64,000 nucleotides of DNA from Gammaproteobacteria bacterium (GTDB lineage: Bacteria > Pseudomonadota > Gammaproteobacteria > Pseudomonadales > Halieaceae), in assembly GCA_030426545.1 (NCBI GenBank), contig JAUHYL010000004.1, positions 45,426-109,425 on the forward strand. The letters run 5' to 3'. The translations under genes and the position numbers were made by a program. This document shows positions 1 through 8,454 of this stretch, piece after piece; position 1 is the first letter of the stretch, and each line of letters begins with the position of its first letter. Below the pieces are notes generated by a model that did no database searches, had not been told where the DNA came from, and saw only the letters and a program-made list of their open reading frames with translations.

Positions 1-2
1 AC

Positions 3-1376
3 CCGGCGGTGCGCGATCGAAATAGCTATCTCAAACGGCTGGCGCAGGTGGAGGAGGGCATGGCTGACGCGAATAAGCTGCTATTGTCCTGGGGCTTTCA
101 TCACTACTTCCACGGGCGATTGACACGCCGTGACCTGGATGCAATCTCGCGGACGCGGCCCATCATCATCTGGCATCGCTCTGCGCACGAATTTGTATTG
201 AACTCTGCCGCATTGCTCAAAGTCGGAATGAACACCGCAACGTCCTCCAGCGCACTGCAGGGGGCGAGTGACCTCGCTCGCAGCCAGATAGACCTGAAAG
301 CCGGGCACTTCTGGGAGGCCGGTGCGTTTGATTTTCTACTGCCCAAATTGCTCCCACTCATCATCGGCGAACTAAAAAAGGGATTGGAACTGACCGAGCA
401 GTACCTGCATCGCGCCGGGGTCACGACGGCGGCGGAGCCCGGGGGGCTCAGCGCCTTTTATGCCGCACAGATTGCCGTGCTTGGAGACGCGGCAACCCCG
501 CTGCGCTTTTATTTTATTCCCGACGGGCGCGCGCTGGCGGCAACGCACGAAGGCCAGGCACTTCTGTCGGCCACGCAGAATCTTGCACCTGCCAATCCCG
601 GCGGGACCACCTTCCTGCCGAAACAGGTAAAACTGTTCGCCGACGGTGCCATCTTCAGTCAACTTATGCAGATGCGCGAAGGTTACCTGGATGGACACCA
701 CGGCGAGTGGATGATGGAGGAAAGTATTTTTTACCGCGCTTTCCGCACCTACTGGGACGCGGGTTACCAGATTCATGTGCACCAGAATGGCGACCTCGGG
801 CTCGACAGGGTGATCAGGGCGCTGCGGGAAAATATGCAGCGTAAGCCGCGCAAGGATCACCGCACGACCATTGTCCATTTCGGCTTTGCCACGCCCGAGC
901 AGGTAGAACAACTCGCCGCATTGGGCGCTATCGTCAGCGCCAACCCGTATTACGTAACTGCGCTCGCTGACAAATACAGCGAGATCGGTATTGGTCCGAA
1001 ACGGGCACATGAGATGGTGAGACTGGCTGATGTGGTGGAGCAGGGCATGTCCCTCTCCCTGCACTCGGATATGCCAATGGCACCGGCAAAGCCGCTCTAC
1101 CTCATGTGGGCGGCCGTTAACCGAACCACCTTCTCCGGACGGGCCGCCGCGCCTGAGCTCGCTCTGAGCGTCGAGCAGGCGTTGCGCGCTGTAACACAAT
1201 CGGCGGCCTATTCGCTGCGCCTGGAAAACGAAACCGGCAGTATTGAACCCGGGAAACGCGCGGATTTCACGGTGCTAGAGCAAAGCCCGTTCCGGGTACC
1301 CAGATCCGACATCAGGGACATCACTGTTGTCGCAACCGTGTCGGGTGGACGTGATTTCCCGGTGACAGAACGGTAA
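3..1376 (+). CDS. YtcJ-type amidohydrolase (amidohydrolase family 3), 5' end missing
   Basis: The reading frame is open to the left edge, so the N-terminus lies outside the window; the GTG at 9 is only the first possible start codon inside it. The visible 457 codons match the core and C-terminus of the amidohydrolase 3 / YtcJ family, metal-dependent hydrolases in a TIM barrel. Supporting motifs are the metal-site motifs HVHQNGD (near residue 256 counted from the GTG), a later HFG and HSDMP, and the closing GSIEPGKRADFTVLE stretch typical of the family's small beta domain. The N-terminal HxH motif expected of these enzymes would be upstream and cannot be checked. Substrate is unknown; relatives act on formamides, N-acyl or carbamoyl compounds. 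The next gene on the same strand is a TetR-like regulator 228 bp away. Confidence 0.88.
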   Translation, partial: PAVRDRNSYLKRLAQVEEGMADANKLLLSWGFHHYFHGRLTRRDLDAISRTRPIIIWHRSAHEFVLNSAALLKVGMNTATSSSALQGASDLARSQIDLKAGHFWEAGAFDFLLPKLLPLIIGELKKGLELTEQYLHRAGVTTAAEPGGLSAFYAAQIAVLGDAATPLRFYFIPDGRALAATHEGQALLSATQNLAPANPGGTTFLPKQVKLFADGAIFSQLMQMREGYLDGHHGEWMMEESIFYRAFRTYWDAGYQIHVHQNGDLGLDRVIRALRENMQRKPRKDHRTTIVHFGFATPEQVEQLAALGAIVSANPYYVTALADKYSEIGIGPKRAHEMVRLADVVEQGMSLSLHSDMPMAPAKPLYLMWAAVNRTTFSGRAAAPELALSVEQALRAVTQSAAYSLRLENETGSIEPGKRADFTVLEQSPFRVPRSDIRDITVVATVSGGRDFPVTER

Positions 1377-1604
1377 GCGTCGGGCATCAGTGGGAGAGGG
1401 CAGAGTGGCCCCGTAGCGCGAGCGAAGCCATAAGGCCGCGTTTAGGTCATCCAGCACCGCCGTCGCGCAGATCGGCATGCTCGTAAGCGCTTCAGCAGGG
1501 CGCGCTACGAAATAATCCTTTGAACTTTTGCCCCATTTGGGTACTCTCTCGTCTTCAGTCTGCCAACGCTGAAACACCACAAAAAAACAAAGACGACGGG
1601 TGAC

Positions 1605-2318
1605 ATGACGTATACCTACAAAGACTCCATGGATTCAGGAGTCGAAAAGGAAGTTGACAGCGACAACATAGTCGCTGCGATTCTCTCTATCAAGGGGCGT
1701 GAACCCACCTTCGAAGATCTCGCGGATCAATTGCGTGTAGAGAAGGTAGCCTTGCTGGAGCACATCACCAGTTTCGATCACCTTGCCACGCTGGCAGGTG
1801 ACGCGATTCTGAACGCACTGAATCTGCCAGATAAACAGCGGCATAGTCACTGGGCGCAGTGGTCGTTTCATTATGCGATGACCATCCGCGACCTGATCTG
1901 TGAATACCCGATTTTCCTGCGACAACTGCGCCCACGCGCTGCACAGGTGAGGCATGTGGAGCGCGTGCTGGACCACCTGGTAGATCTGGGCCTTAGCGAC
2001 AGCGAGGCCATGTACACCCAGTTCACGATGTTCAGCATGGGTATCGGTGCGGCCAATTCGAAGCCGTTCGGTGCGCTGCTAAGGGATAACCAGCAGTCGC
2101 TGTCCGACTTCCTGATCGCCGTGCAGGAAAATCTCGAAAGCGCCCCCAGGCTGGCGGCGCTGCTGCACGGCGAACAGAATCTCGCCAACATGGACGACGA
2201 CGTCCTCGTGTCCTCGTTGATTCAATTTGCGCTGGAGGGTATTGCCAGGCGCCGCAACGAAGCGTTGCCCAGCGGTTTGGACTTTAACTATCAGCGACAA
2301 CCCCTGGTCGAGTTCTAA
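1605..2318 (+). CDS. TetR-like transcriptional regulator
   Basis: A 237-residue protein. Residues about 20-70 resemble a TetR/AcrR helix-turn-helix (TFEDLADQLRVEKVALLEHI followed by a DHL element), though the N-terminal helix is less typical than in the other TetR of this window. The rest is helical, as expected of a ligand-binding and dimerisation domain. The ATG at 1605 follows a purine-rich GACGGGTGAC; an in-frame ATG at 1629 is an alternative start. It lies 228 bp downstream of the amidohydrolase and could control it or itself. No clear operator was seen upstream. Family assignment is moderately secure; the ligand is unknown. Confidence 0.7.
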   Translation: MTYTYKDSMDSGVEKEVDSDNIVAAILSIKGREPTFEDLADQLRVEKVALLEHITSFDHLATLAGDAILNALNLPDKQRHSHWAQWSFHYAMTIRDLICEYPIFLRQLRPRAAQVRHVERVLDHLVDLGLSDSEAMYTQFTMFSMGIGAANSKPFGALLRDNQQSLSDFLIAVQENLESAPRLAALLHGEQNLANMDDDVLVSSLIQFALEGIARRRNEALPSGLDFNYQRQPLVEF

Positions 2319-2396
2319 CGGGCTGGCTAACCCAATAGTCGGGATACTCATCATTCGGAGTGTTAGTGCCGGACTGCGAGCTGGCGATACAGGACG

Positions 2397-2690
2397 CTAT
2401 TTGAAGTGTGATTTGAAGTAGTTGAAAGAGTTACGCAGGGCCTTCCAAGCGTGCTCAGCGTCATCCTTTATTTCTTCCCACTGCTCTTCGCCGGCGTCAC
2501 GCGCTTCTTCCATTCGTTGCTGCGCTTTCCTTCTAGCTTGCCGAAGTTCTGTGAGACGCTCGTCATACTCTGCCCGAGCATCACTTTCGAGTTTTTCAGA
2601 CTTTTGACCGAGTGCTTCCATTTTTCCATCTATCTCGTCAATCTGATCTTTCAAAGAAGCAACGATTTTCTCTCGTGTATTTTGGGACAT
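2397..2690 (-). CDS. Small coiled-coil protein (sll1863-like stress-response type)
   Basis: A 97-residue, highly charged protein with no signal peptide or membrane segment. From about residue 10 to 80 it is a continuous heptad-like helix rich in Glu, Lys, Arg and Ala, ending in an aromatic patch (WKALRNSFNYFKSHFK). Short coiled-coil proteins of this composition are annotated in other proteobacteria as sll1863-family stress-response proteins; that link is by appearance only. It is convergent with the TetR-like gene to its left and has a long upstream non-coding region. No function can be assigned from sequence. Confidence 0.65.
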   Translation of the reverse strand: MSQNTREKIVASLKDQIDEIDGKMEALGQKSEKLESDARAEYDERLTELRQARRKAQQRMEEARDAGEEQWEEIKDDAEHAWKALRNSFNYFKSHFK

Positions 2691-3069
2691 AGAGATTAAT
2701 CTCCAATAATTGAATTTTCTTGCATTGAGCTACGCTCTCTGCCTGCAGGGCGGTTGCCTCTGTCAAACCGATAATTAGCTGCCTCGTTAGACAACACACA
2801 TGACCGAAGTTCCCGCGTACCGCAATGCATAAGTAATGGAAGGATAGGGTGATCGGTAATTCAGGGGGTATTAATGAACTTTCCGACAAATGTTACCGTT
2901 GCCGACATATAATAGAGGGTTTACTCGTTTATGCACGAGCCATACTGAACGTAAGCCGTCTTATGTGCATAAAATCTCGGTGTATTGTCCAAGACTCGAA
3001 ATTGACCGCGACCACCTAGTGCTAAACAACCGTACTGCACACTATCAGACCAAATCTGGAGCTTCTCTG
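2691..3069. other. Intergenic region, AT-rich, between divergent genes
   Basis: These 379 bp separate the minus-strand coiled-coil gene from the plus-strand alkylsulfatase-like gene. The plus-strand frame stays open back to 2890, but the signal peptide places the true start at 3070. The stretch is visibly richer in A and T than its surroundings, contains a TATAAT at 2908-2913 without a convincing -35 partner, and carries a 9-bp inverted repeat (2928-2936 with 2965-2973). It probably holds promoters for both flanking genes. Confidence 0.5.
2928..2973. repeat. Inverted repeat with 9-bp perfect arms
   Basis: TTTATGCAC at 2928-2936 is the exact reverse complement of GTGCATAAA at 2965-2973, with a 28-bp spacer. 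It sits about 100 bp upstream of the alkylsulfatase-like start. It could be a regulator site or a cruciform-type relic of an insertion; the sequence alone does not decide. Confidence 0.45.
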
Positions 3070-4440
3070 ATGAAAACTTGCACCATTGTGCCTATCAGCA
3101 TCGCTTTTCTATTGTTTTGCAATATCAACCTCGCTGCTGGCAATCCAGAAGCGCTCCTTCAGGAGAGAAACGCGGAGTTTAAGCAGGACATTATCGAAGT
3201 GGCGCCTAACGTATATACCGCGGTGGGATATGCCGTGTCACCAACTTCTATGATTATTGGAGAGAGCGGCATCATAATTATTGACACCCAGATTGATTCA
3301 TCGGCCGCACAAGCCGTGCTCACCGAGTTTCGGAAAATTACTGAGAAGCCAGTAGCCGGCATCGTATTGACGCATGGGCACGGTGATCATACAGGTGGCC
3401 TACACGTATTTGCAGCGGCAGGAAAGGATGTTCAAATATGGGCGCGGAAAAATTTCAATCAAGAATCTCGTAAATTCTCTAATGCTGGATTGACGATTCA
3501 AGGAACGCGTGGAGCGCGGCAAGGTGGATTTCTACTTCCACCGGGGAGCCGAATCAATAACGGGGTTGCAAAGCAATACTTTCCCGAGCGGGGCGGGGAA
3601 GTATTTGCAGCAGCGGGTGCTAAACCCACTCATTATCTGAGTGAAGATAGACAAAGGGTCAGAACAGGGGGCATCGAGATTGATTTAGTCGCCGCAACTG
3701 GCGAAGCCTACGATGAGCTTTATGTTTGGTATCCAAAAGAGCGAGTGGTTTTTGCAGGAGACAACTTCTATAAGTCTTGGCCAAATTTGTATGCGATTCG
3801 AGGCACACCCTATAGGGATGTCCTGGCTTGGATTAACAGTCTCTCGCTGATGATCAACGAAAAACCCAAGCATTTGGTAGGCGGCCATACTCGACCAATC
3901 TTAGGCGAAGAACAGACAACTATTACCCTCACGAATTATCGAGATGCAATACGGTCCATTTTTGACCAAACAATAGCCGGGATGAATCGCGGGCTAACCC
4001 CGGACGAGCTAGTGGAAATCGTCAAACTCCCAGAAAAATATTCGCAGTTGGATTACCTGCGTGAGTACTACGGCAATATCGAGTGGGGTGTGCGCGCTAT
4101 CTTCTCCGGCTATTTGGGTTGGTTCGATGGAAACCCCAGCAGTCTTTTTCCGCTTTCGCCCGAAGAAGAAGCCAAGGAAATAGTGAAGCTAGCCGGCGGC
4201 ACTGACGTGCTTCTCAGCAAGGCGCGTTCTTCACTATTAAAAAACCCCCAATGGACGGCGCAACTTTGTGACTACCTGCTTGCGTTGGGCTACGCGGACG
4301 ACGATGTTAGACATCTCAAGGCAGATGCTTTGGAGCTGATTGGCGGTGAACTACTGACAGCGACAGGCCGGAATTATTACTTTTCAGTTGCTAAACAACT
4401 GCGTGAGTCAACTGACAGCGTAGGGCCGATTGCACAGTAA
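3070..4440 (+). CDS. Secreted alkylsulfatase-like metallo-beta-lactamase-fold hydrolase
   Basis: A 456-residue protein that would hydrolyse sulfate esters (R-OSO3) with two zinc ions, by homology to SdsA1/BDS1-type alkylsulfatases. Residues 1-23 are a Sec signal peptide, which is why the ATG at 3070 is chosen over the upstream open frame. The zinc-binding THGHGDH is at 101-107. Later family landmarks are VVFAGDN, an LYAIRG segment, and a helical dimerisation region ending near ATGRNYYFSVAKQL. It stops there, whereas SdsA1-type enzymes continue into a C-terminal SCP-2-like domain for the alkyl chain, so this copy lacks that domain. The gene is notably AT-richer than its neighbours, suggesting recent acquisition. 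Exact substrate is unknown. Confidence 0.85.
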   Translation: MKTCTIVPISIAFLLFCNINLAAGNPEALLQERNAEFKQDIIEVAPNVYTAVGYAVSPTSMIIGESGIIIIDTQIDSSAAQAVLTEFRKITEKPVAGIVLTHGHGDHTGGLHVFAAAGKDVQIWARKNFNQESRKFSNAGLTIQGTRGARQGGFLLPPGSRINNGVAKQYFPERGGEVFAAAGAKPTHYLSEDRQRVRTGGIEIDLVAATGEAYDELYVWYPKERVVFAGDNFYKSWPNLYAIRGTPYRDVLAWINSLSLMINEKPKHLVGGHTRPILGEEQTTITLTNYRDAIRSIFDQTIAGMNRGLTPDELVEIVKLPEKYSQLDYLREYYGNIEWGVRAIFSGYLGWFDGNPSSLFPLSPEEEAKEIVKLAGGTDVLLSKARSSLLKNPQWTAQLCDYLLALGYADDDVRHLKADALELIGGELLTATGRNYYFSVAKQLRESTDSVGPIAQ

Positions 4441-4453
4441 GATGACTATTTAA

Positions 4454-4469
4454 CATAATATATATTATG
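4454..4469. repeat. Perfect 16-bp AT-rich palindrome
   Basis: CATAATATATATTATG reads the same on both strands. It starts 13 bp after the alkylsulfatase-like stop codon, between that gene and the convergent SDR gene. There is no GC stem followed by a T run, so it is not a standard terminator. It may mark the edge of the AT-rich insert. Confidence 0.5.
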
Positions 4470-4628
4470 CGCACTCATGGATGGCGATAACAGGGCTATC
4501 CTTGCGATGATCCTGCACAAAAGCACCCCGAGTGCCTCTGTGCGTTCTTTCAATCGACCTTAGCTTGCCAGCGCTGGTCTTCACCGTAGCGTGGATGGAT
4601 TAAACGAGTTTCGTGCCAGGCACTGAGT

Positions 4629-5408
4629 TCACAATGCGTTTTCAGGATCTGCCACCACGCCAAGCACTTTTAGCAGCCTGTGCCGACTCAACATGCGAGG
4701 CAGTAACAACATGAGACGATTAATCCGGCCGGTTACAACGATGGACTTCTTGCGCTTTTCCAGAGCTGCCAGTGCCTCGACGACGACAGCATCCGCTGTC
4801 TGAATCAGCGCCGCGGGCATCCCCTGTTCGTCGGACTCGCCGCCGGTGGCATTGCTCACGAACTCGGTTGCGGTCAGGCCCGGACAAAGGCCCATAACGT
4901 AAACACCACGGTCGCGGTGCTCGTGCCAGAGGCATTCAGACAGCGCAGCGATAAAGGATTTACTGGCGCTGTACATGGGCTGGGAAGGCGTCGGCAGGTA
5001 GGCCACCACCGAGGCTACATTGATCAATGCATCGCCGCGCTCGGACTGTCGCAGAAACGCGTGGGCAAGCGTGGTCAGTGCAGCGCAGTTGACGGCCAGA
5101 ATATTCTGCTGCGTCTCCTGTTCTGATTCATAGAACGGTGCCAGCACGCTGTAGCCTGCGTTATTGATCAACAGGTGATATCGCGTGCCCGACACCTCGT
5201 CCGCCACCGACTGAACGTCCTCGGCCCTGGCTAGATCTGCTACCAGGTAACGATGTTCATCGCCGGGCAACTCGTCTACCAGAGCCTGCAATCGGTCTTC
5301 GCGACGGGCAACGCCGGTTACGTTATACCCGAGTGCCGCGAGTTGCTTGCAAAAAGCATGACCGATACCGGAACTAGCGCCTGTGACCAGTACACGTTTC
5401 ACGTCCAC
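4629..5408 (-). CDS. Short-chain dehydrogenase/reductase
   Basis: An SDR oxidoreductase of about 259 residues with a Rossmann fold. The cofactor motif TGASSGIG lies at the N-terminus, followed by the NNAG motif, a Ser in NVASVVAY and the catalytic YSASK. The start is uncertain: the frame extends to 5504, but the Rossmann strand begins just after two in-frame GTG codons (5408 and 5402) that follow a GGCAGGG purine run, so GTG 5408 is used. It is convergent with the alkylsulfatase-like gene and lies downstream of the EXPERA-like gene on the same strand, with a 71-bp gap from GTG 5408, so the two are probably co-transcribed. Substrate unknown. Confidence 0.85.
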   Translation of the reverse strand: MDVKRVLVTGASSGIGHAFCKQLAALGYNVTGVARREDRLQALVDELPGDEHRYLVADLARAEDVQSVADEVSGTRYHLLINNAGYSVLAPFYESEQETQQNILAVNCAALTTLAHAFLRQSERGDALINVASVVAYLPTPSQPMYSASKSFIAALSECLWHEHRDRGVYVMGLCPGLTATEFVSNATGGESDEQGMPAALIQTADAVVVEALAALEKRKKSIVVTGRINRLMLLLPRMLSRHRLLKVLGVVADPENAL

Positions 5409-5479
5409 TACCCTGCCCGCTTTTCTGTTGGGTAACGTGGCTGAACGACTGCAGTAAAGGCCGCACTGTTGTACATCGG

Positions 5480-6289
5480 TTAGCGGCCCGCTTCGCCGGC
5501 GCACTCTGCCGCGGTTTCAGCGCGCACCCTTTGCACCAGTAACCAGATGGCCCCAATCGCTGCGAACGGACTGACAGTTGACCACTGCATGTTCAAACCC
5601 ACCCATTTCAGCCAGAAACCCCAGGCGCCCTGCTCTATATTGCGGTAATCGACCAGTATTTCTCCGAGATAGATCACAGACGTGTTGCCGTAAAACGCCC
5701 CCCAGTTGGCGAGCGCCGCAATGGTCAGGGCTTTCTTGTAATGGATTCCCCGGGACAACCAGTAAGCGGCGAGGAGTTGCAGGAACCCGGAATGGCCCAG
5801 CATTGCCTCGTGCGCCAGTTGAGCTTCATGCGGCCTCATGTAACGCGTGTCAGCGACGGCGTATAACCACCAGGGCCAGAACACCAGCTGATCTGGCTGC
5901 AACTCACTCCCCAGTTGGTAGAGATAGGAGACCTTCATATACACGGCCGGTAATTCCCAGCCCACCTGCGCACAACCGCTGGTGACCAGCCAGACGACAA
6001 GGAATTCGTGCCACTTCGCCACTGAGCTGCGACGTTCGCCCGGATTGTCCAGGAAGGCGAACAACGCCGCCCAGTAACCAATGAAGAGACTGATAGAGAC
6101 GTACTTATCGGCAGGTGTCGGTTCAATCAGCCCCGTCAGGATTAGTGACCAGGCCACGACAAACGCGCCTGGAATCATGATTCCCGACGCGATGTACGCG
6201 CTGCGTCTGATGTTGAAACCCTGATGAACAGACGGGCTCCATTCCAGTAGCGATGGCATTGCACCCGGGGCAAGGGTCTGTGTATTCAT
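5480..6289 (-). CDS. EXPERA / emopamil-binding-protein-like integral membrane protein
   Basis: A 269-residue protein with several hydrophobic helices. Reading it against eukaryotic emopamil-binding protein (sterol delta8-delta7 isomerase) gives matching landmarks in the same order. There is a helix with a buried Glu (GCAQVGWELPAVY), then WWLYAVADTRYM (compare WKEY..DSRY in EBP), then HEAMLGHSGFLQLL (compare the Glu-containing ME helix of EBP), then a helix ending YGNTSVIYLGE (compare YGDVLYF.TE). This suggests an EXPERA-domain protein that binds or isomerises a sterol- or terpene-like lipid. The match is by eye. The ATG at 6289 has a good AGGAGG site. Upstream is a divergent TetR gene with a palindromic operator between them. 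Confidence 0.6.
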   Translation of the reverse strand: MNTQTLAPGAMPSLLEWSPSVHQGFNIRRSAYIASGIMIPGAFVVAWSLILTGLIEPTPADKYVSISLFIGYWAALFAFLDNPGERRSSVAKWHEFLVVWLVTSGCAQVGWELPAVYMKVSYLYQLGSELQPDQLVFWPWWLYAVADTRYMRPHEAQLAHEAMLGHSGFLQLLAAYWLSRGIHYKKALTIAALANWGAFYGNTSVIYLGEILVDYRNIEQGAWGFWLKWVGLNMQWSTVSPFAAIGAIWLLVQRVRAETAAECAGEAGR

Positions 6290-6408
6290 GCGCTGTGCCT
6301 CCTGTTCTTCGCGGCGGTTTGGTCGTTTACCTGCACTACCCCCGATCCGCCAACAGCGGAGAACGGGGACCTGCTCGGGTTTAATCGAACAGCGGTGTGC
6401 GATAAACT

Positions 6409-6428
6409 ATCATACAGGCTTGTATGAT
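6409..6428. promoter_or_regulatory. Palindromic operator between divergent TetR and EXPERA-like genes
   Basis: ATCATACA (6409-6416) and TGTATGAT (6421-6428) are perfect 8-bp inverted arms around GGCT. The size and symmetry are those of a TetR-family operator. It lies 120 bp before the EXPERA-like ATG and 113 bp before the TetR ATG, so one dimer could control both genes. An ATG within it (6424) opens the long TetR frame but cannot be the working start if this is the operator. Confidence 0.65.
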
Positions 6429-6540
6429 TAAAGCCGGAATTGCATTGACCGATCAATGCCTGACACGCCACAGTTTGGGCCACGGCGCCAACCGGGATCA
6501 ACAAGACTACCGGCACGTACAGCACAGGACGCAGAGAGAA

Positions 6541-7158
6541 ATGGCAAACGCAGCAGTAGTGAGGGATGGCCGCGCTAAAAAACGCCCCGGGCTTGAGGAA
6601 CAGCGCAGAATTATCCTGGAAGCGGCCGTAGAACTGTTCAGCGCGCGGGGCTCCCGAGCGGTATCCATCTCCGATATCTGCGCGCAAGCCAACGTTTCGC
6701 GCCATACCTACTACCGCTGTTTCACCGATAAGGATGAGTTGATCCGGCTGCTCTACCAGACCTCAGTCAATGATCACATGGAAGCCATCAGCGGCGCGGC
6801 GGACGTGGACTACAGCGACCCGCTCTGGTTGCACCGGGCGTTCGAATACACAATCGATGCCATACTCGAGCAGCACCAGGTGGCACAATTTCTGTTTGTC
6901 GAATCCAGTGATCCCAATTCACACGCGCACACCGTGATTAATGAAGCGCTGGACAAGGTAGTCCTGAGAATGCAGCGCTGGTGCGTGAGCCACTATGGCC
7001 AGCGGCCATCCAAGGTATTTCTCAAATCGCTGCTAATGGCGTCCCAGTGGCTGGTGCAGAACGCGATCGAGTCCGGCATGGACAGAAAAGTCATTGCGGA
7101 ATCCAAACAGGCCGCAGAGCAGTTGTACTACGCAGCGTTCTCGACACTGGAAAAGTAG
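6541..7158 (+). CDS. TetR/AcrR family transcriptional regulator
   Basis: A 205-residue regulator. The helix-turn-helix is clear at about residues 18-62: ILEAAVELFSARGSRAVSI, then ICAQANVSRHTYYRCFTDKDEL, the standard TetR pattern with the YxxF turn before the last helix. The C-terminal two thirds are helical and would bind the inducer. The start at 6541 is preferred because the upstream in-frame ATG at 6424 lies inside the operator and the intervening sequence is not TetR-like. It is divergent from the EXPERA-like gene, which is the most likely target together with the downstream SDR. Confidence 0.9.
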   Translation: MANAAVVRDGRAKKRPGLEEQRRIILEAAVELFSARGSRAVSISDICAQANVSRHTYYRCFTDKDELIRLLYQTSVNDHMEAISGAADVDYSDPLWLHRAFEYTIDAILEQHQVAQFLFVESSDPNSHAHTVINEALDKVVLRMQRWCVSHYGQRPSKVFLKSLLMASQWLVQNAIESGMDRKVIAESKQAAEQLYYAAFSTLEK

Positions 7159-7222
7159 TGGAGCAAAGTGATACGTCTATACTTGTCGTAGACTCCCTGC
7201 CCCGTTTTGAGGACCTGCCCCA

Positions 7223-8446
7223 ATGTTCAAATTCCCGACCATAAGGCTGTTCAGCGTTTCCGCACTTTTTCTGGCCATCTGGGCTTGCAGTGACAGCCAA
7301 CCGCCGGCCGACGGCGCCCATGAGACAACACAGGGAGATGACAGTAAGGTTGCGCAGCGTTCCAGCAGCGCACTGGTAATGCGAGAGCACCATCTGCGCG
7401 ACCCGGGAATGAACAACACCATCGCAAGTACCGTCCTGGTACCGGATGGCTGGACCCTCGAGGGTGGCCTCACCAGGCCATCGAACCAGCTCTACAACAT
7501 GCCGGTTGTCAGTGACGTCAAGATCAGTAGCCCGGATGGCCGAGCAGTGCATTTTTTCCCCAGTTTCTCCTTTGAGTTTAACCACGCCTCCCCTGGTCAG
7601 CCCATGCAGCCCACCCTGGGCGGCAATCTCTACCTTGCGCTGCCCGAATCGGCGGGCCAGTGGCTGATGAGTATGGTGCGCAATAACCCCGATCCGACGA
7701 CTAAAAATGTGCAACTTATCGCCGAAGAAGACGTTCCCGAGCTGACGCAACAACTGCGCGAACAAAACGCCCAGATGTATCAGATCATTCAACAGGGCAA
7801 TATGACCTCGCGCTCAATGGGATTTGGGCAGGAATTCGATACGCAGGCAACGCGGCTCGTGCTTACCTACGAGCAGAATGGCAAATCGCTGGAGGAGACC
7901 ATTCTCATTACCTGGCAATACCTCACCTTTATCCAGCAGGGGCAGATCAGCTCGGGCACGTGGTCGATCAACCTGATGCGCAGCTTCCGCGGCCCTGCCG
8001 GTTCCGATTATCTGAACGACCCGGTGTTGGCTGCCATCGTGCAATCCGTGCGCATCAACCCCACCTGGCAGGCTGAAATGCAGCGTTACTGGCAGCAACT
8101 GGCCGCGATAAAACAGAAGGGCTCGAATGATCGAATGGCGAGCTGGCGTGCGCACAATCAAAAAATGCAGCAAATCAACAGCGACATTAACGACATCATC
8201 GTAGGCGGTTATAGGGAGCGCTCAGCCATCAGCGACCGTATGCAGGAGCAGTACGTGGATACCTTGCGAGAGGAGACACCCTACACGACTCCCTCTGGTG
8301 AGACTGTGAAGTTACCGAGTTTCTACGACAACGTTTATACGGACGGCAACGGCACTTACCTGCTCAACAACGATGCGCTCTACAATCCCAATACGGATCC
8401 AACGATCAATAACGTCAACTGGGATCGGATCGAAGCACGACAGTGA
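7223..8446 (+). CDS. Putative lipoprotein of unknown function
   Basis: A 407-residue protein not recognised as a known family. The first 22 residues form a signal peptide ending in AIWAC, an acceptable but not ideal lipobox, followed by a Ser/Asp-rich linker, so it is probably a lipoprotein. The mature part contains a globular region with two long beta-rich segments (about 55-260) and a Gln-rich helical stretch (about 275-330, with QAEMQRYWQQLAAIKQ). The end is a Tyr/Asn/Asp-rich tail (YTDGNGTYLLNNDALYNPN). It lies 64 bp after the TetR gene, and its stop overlaps a possible GTG start of the PhyH gene, so the two are likely co-transcribed. Confidence 0.75.
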   Translation: MFKFPTIRLFSVSALFLAIWACSDSQPPADGAHETTQGDDSKVAQRSSSALVMREHHLRDPGMNNTIASTVLVPDGWTLEGGLTRPSNQLYNMPVVSDVKISSPDGRAVHFFPSFSFEFNHASPGQPMQPTLGGNLYLALPESAGQWLMSMVRNNPDPTTKNVQLIAEEDVPELTQQLREQNAQMYQIIQQGNMTSRSMGFGQEFDTQATRLVLTYEQNGKSLEETILITWQYLTFIQQGQISSGTWSINLMRSFRGPAGSDYLNDPVLAAIVQSVRINPTWQAEMQRYWQQLAAIKQKGSNDRMASWRAHNQKMQQINSDINDIIVGGYRERSAISDRMQEQYVDTLREETPYTTPSGETVKLPSFYDNVYTDGNGTYLLNNDALYNPNTDPTINNVNWDRIEARQ

Positions 8447-8454
8447 GATCAAAC

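Noticed and set aside
372..1199. A 275-codon minus-strand frame opposite the amidohydrolase
   Set aside because: The plus-strand frame has clear family motifs; the minus-strand product has none.
2760..2800. A GTTAGAC motif looking like the end of an integron attC site
   Set aside because: No matching inverted partner or cassette-like gene arrangement was found, and a single seven-base match is expected by chance.
4454..4469. Calling the AT palindrome a terminator
   Set aside because: It has no GC stem and no T tract, and so would not form a stable RNA hairpin.
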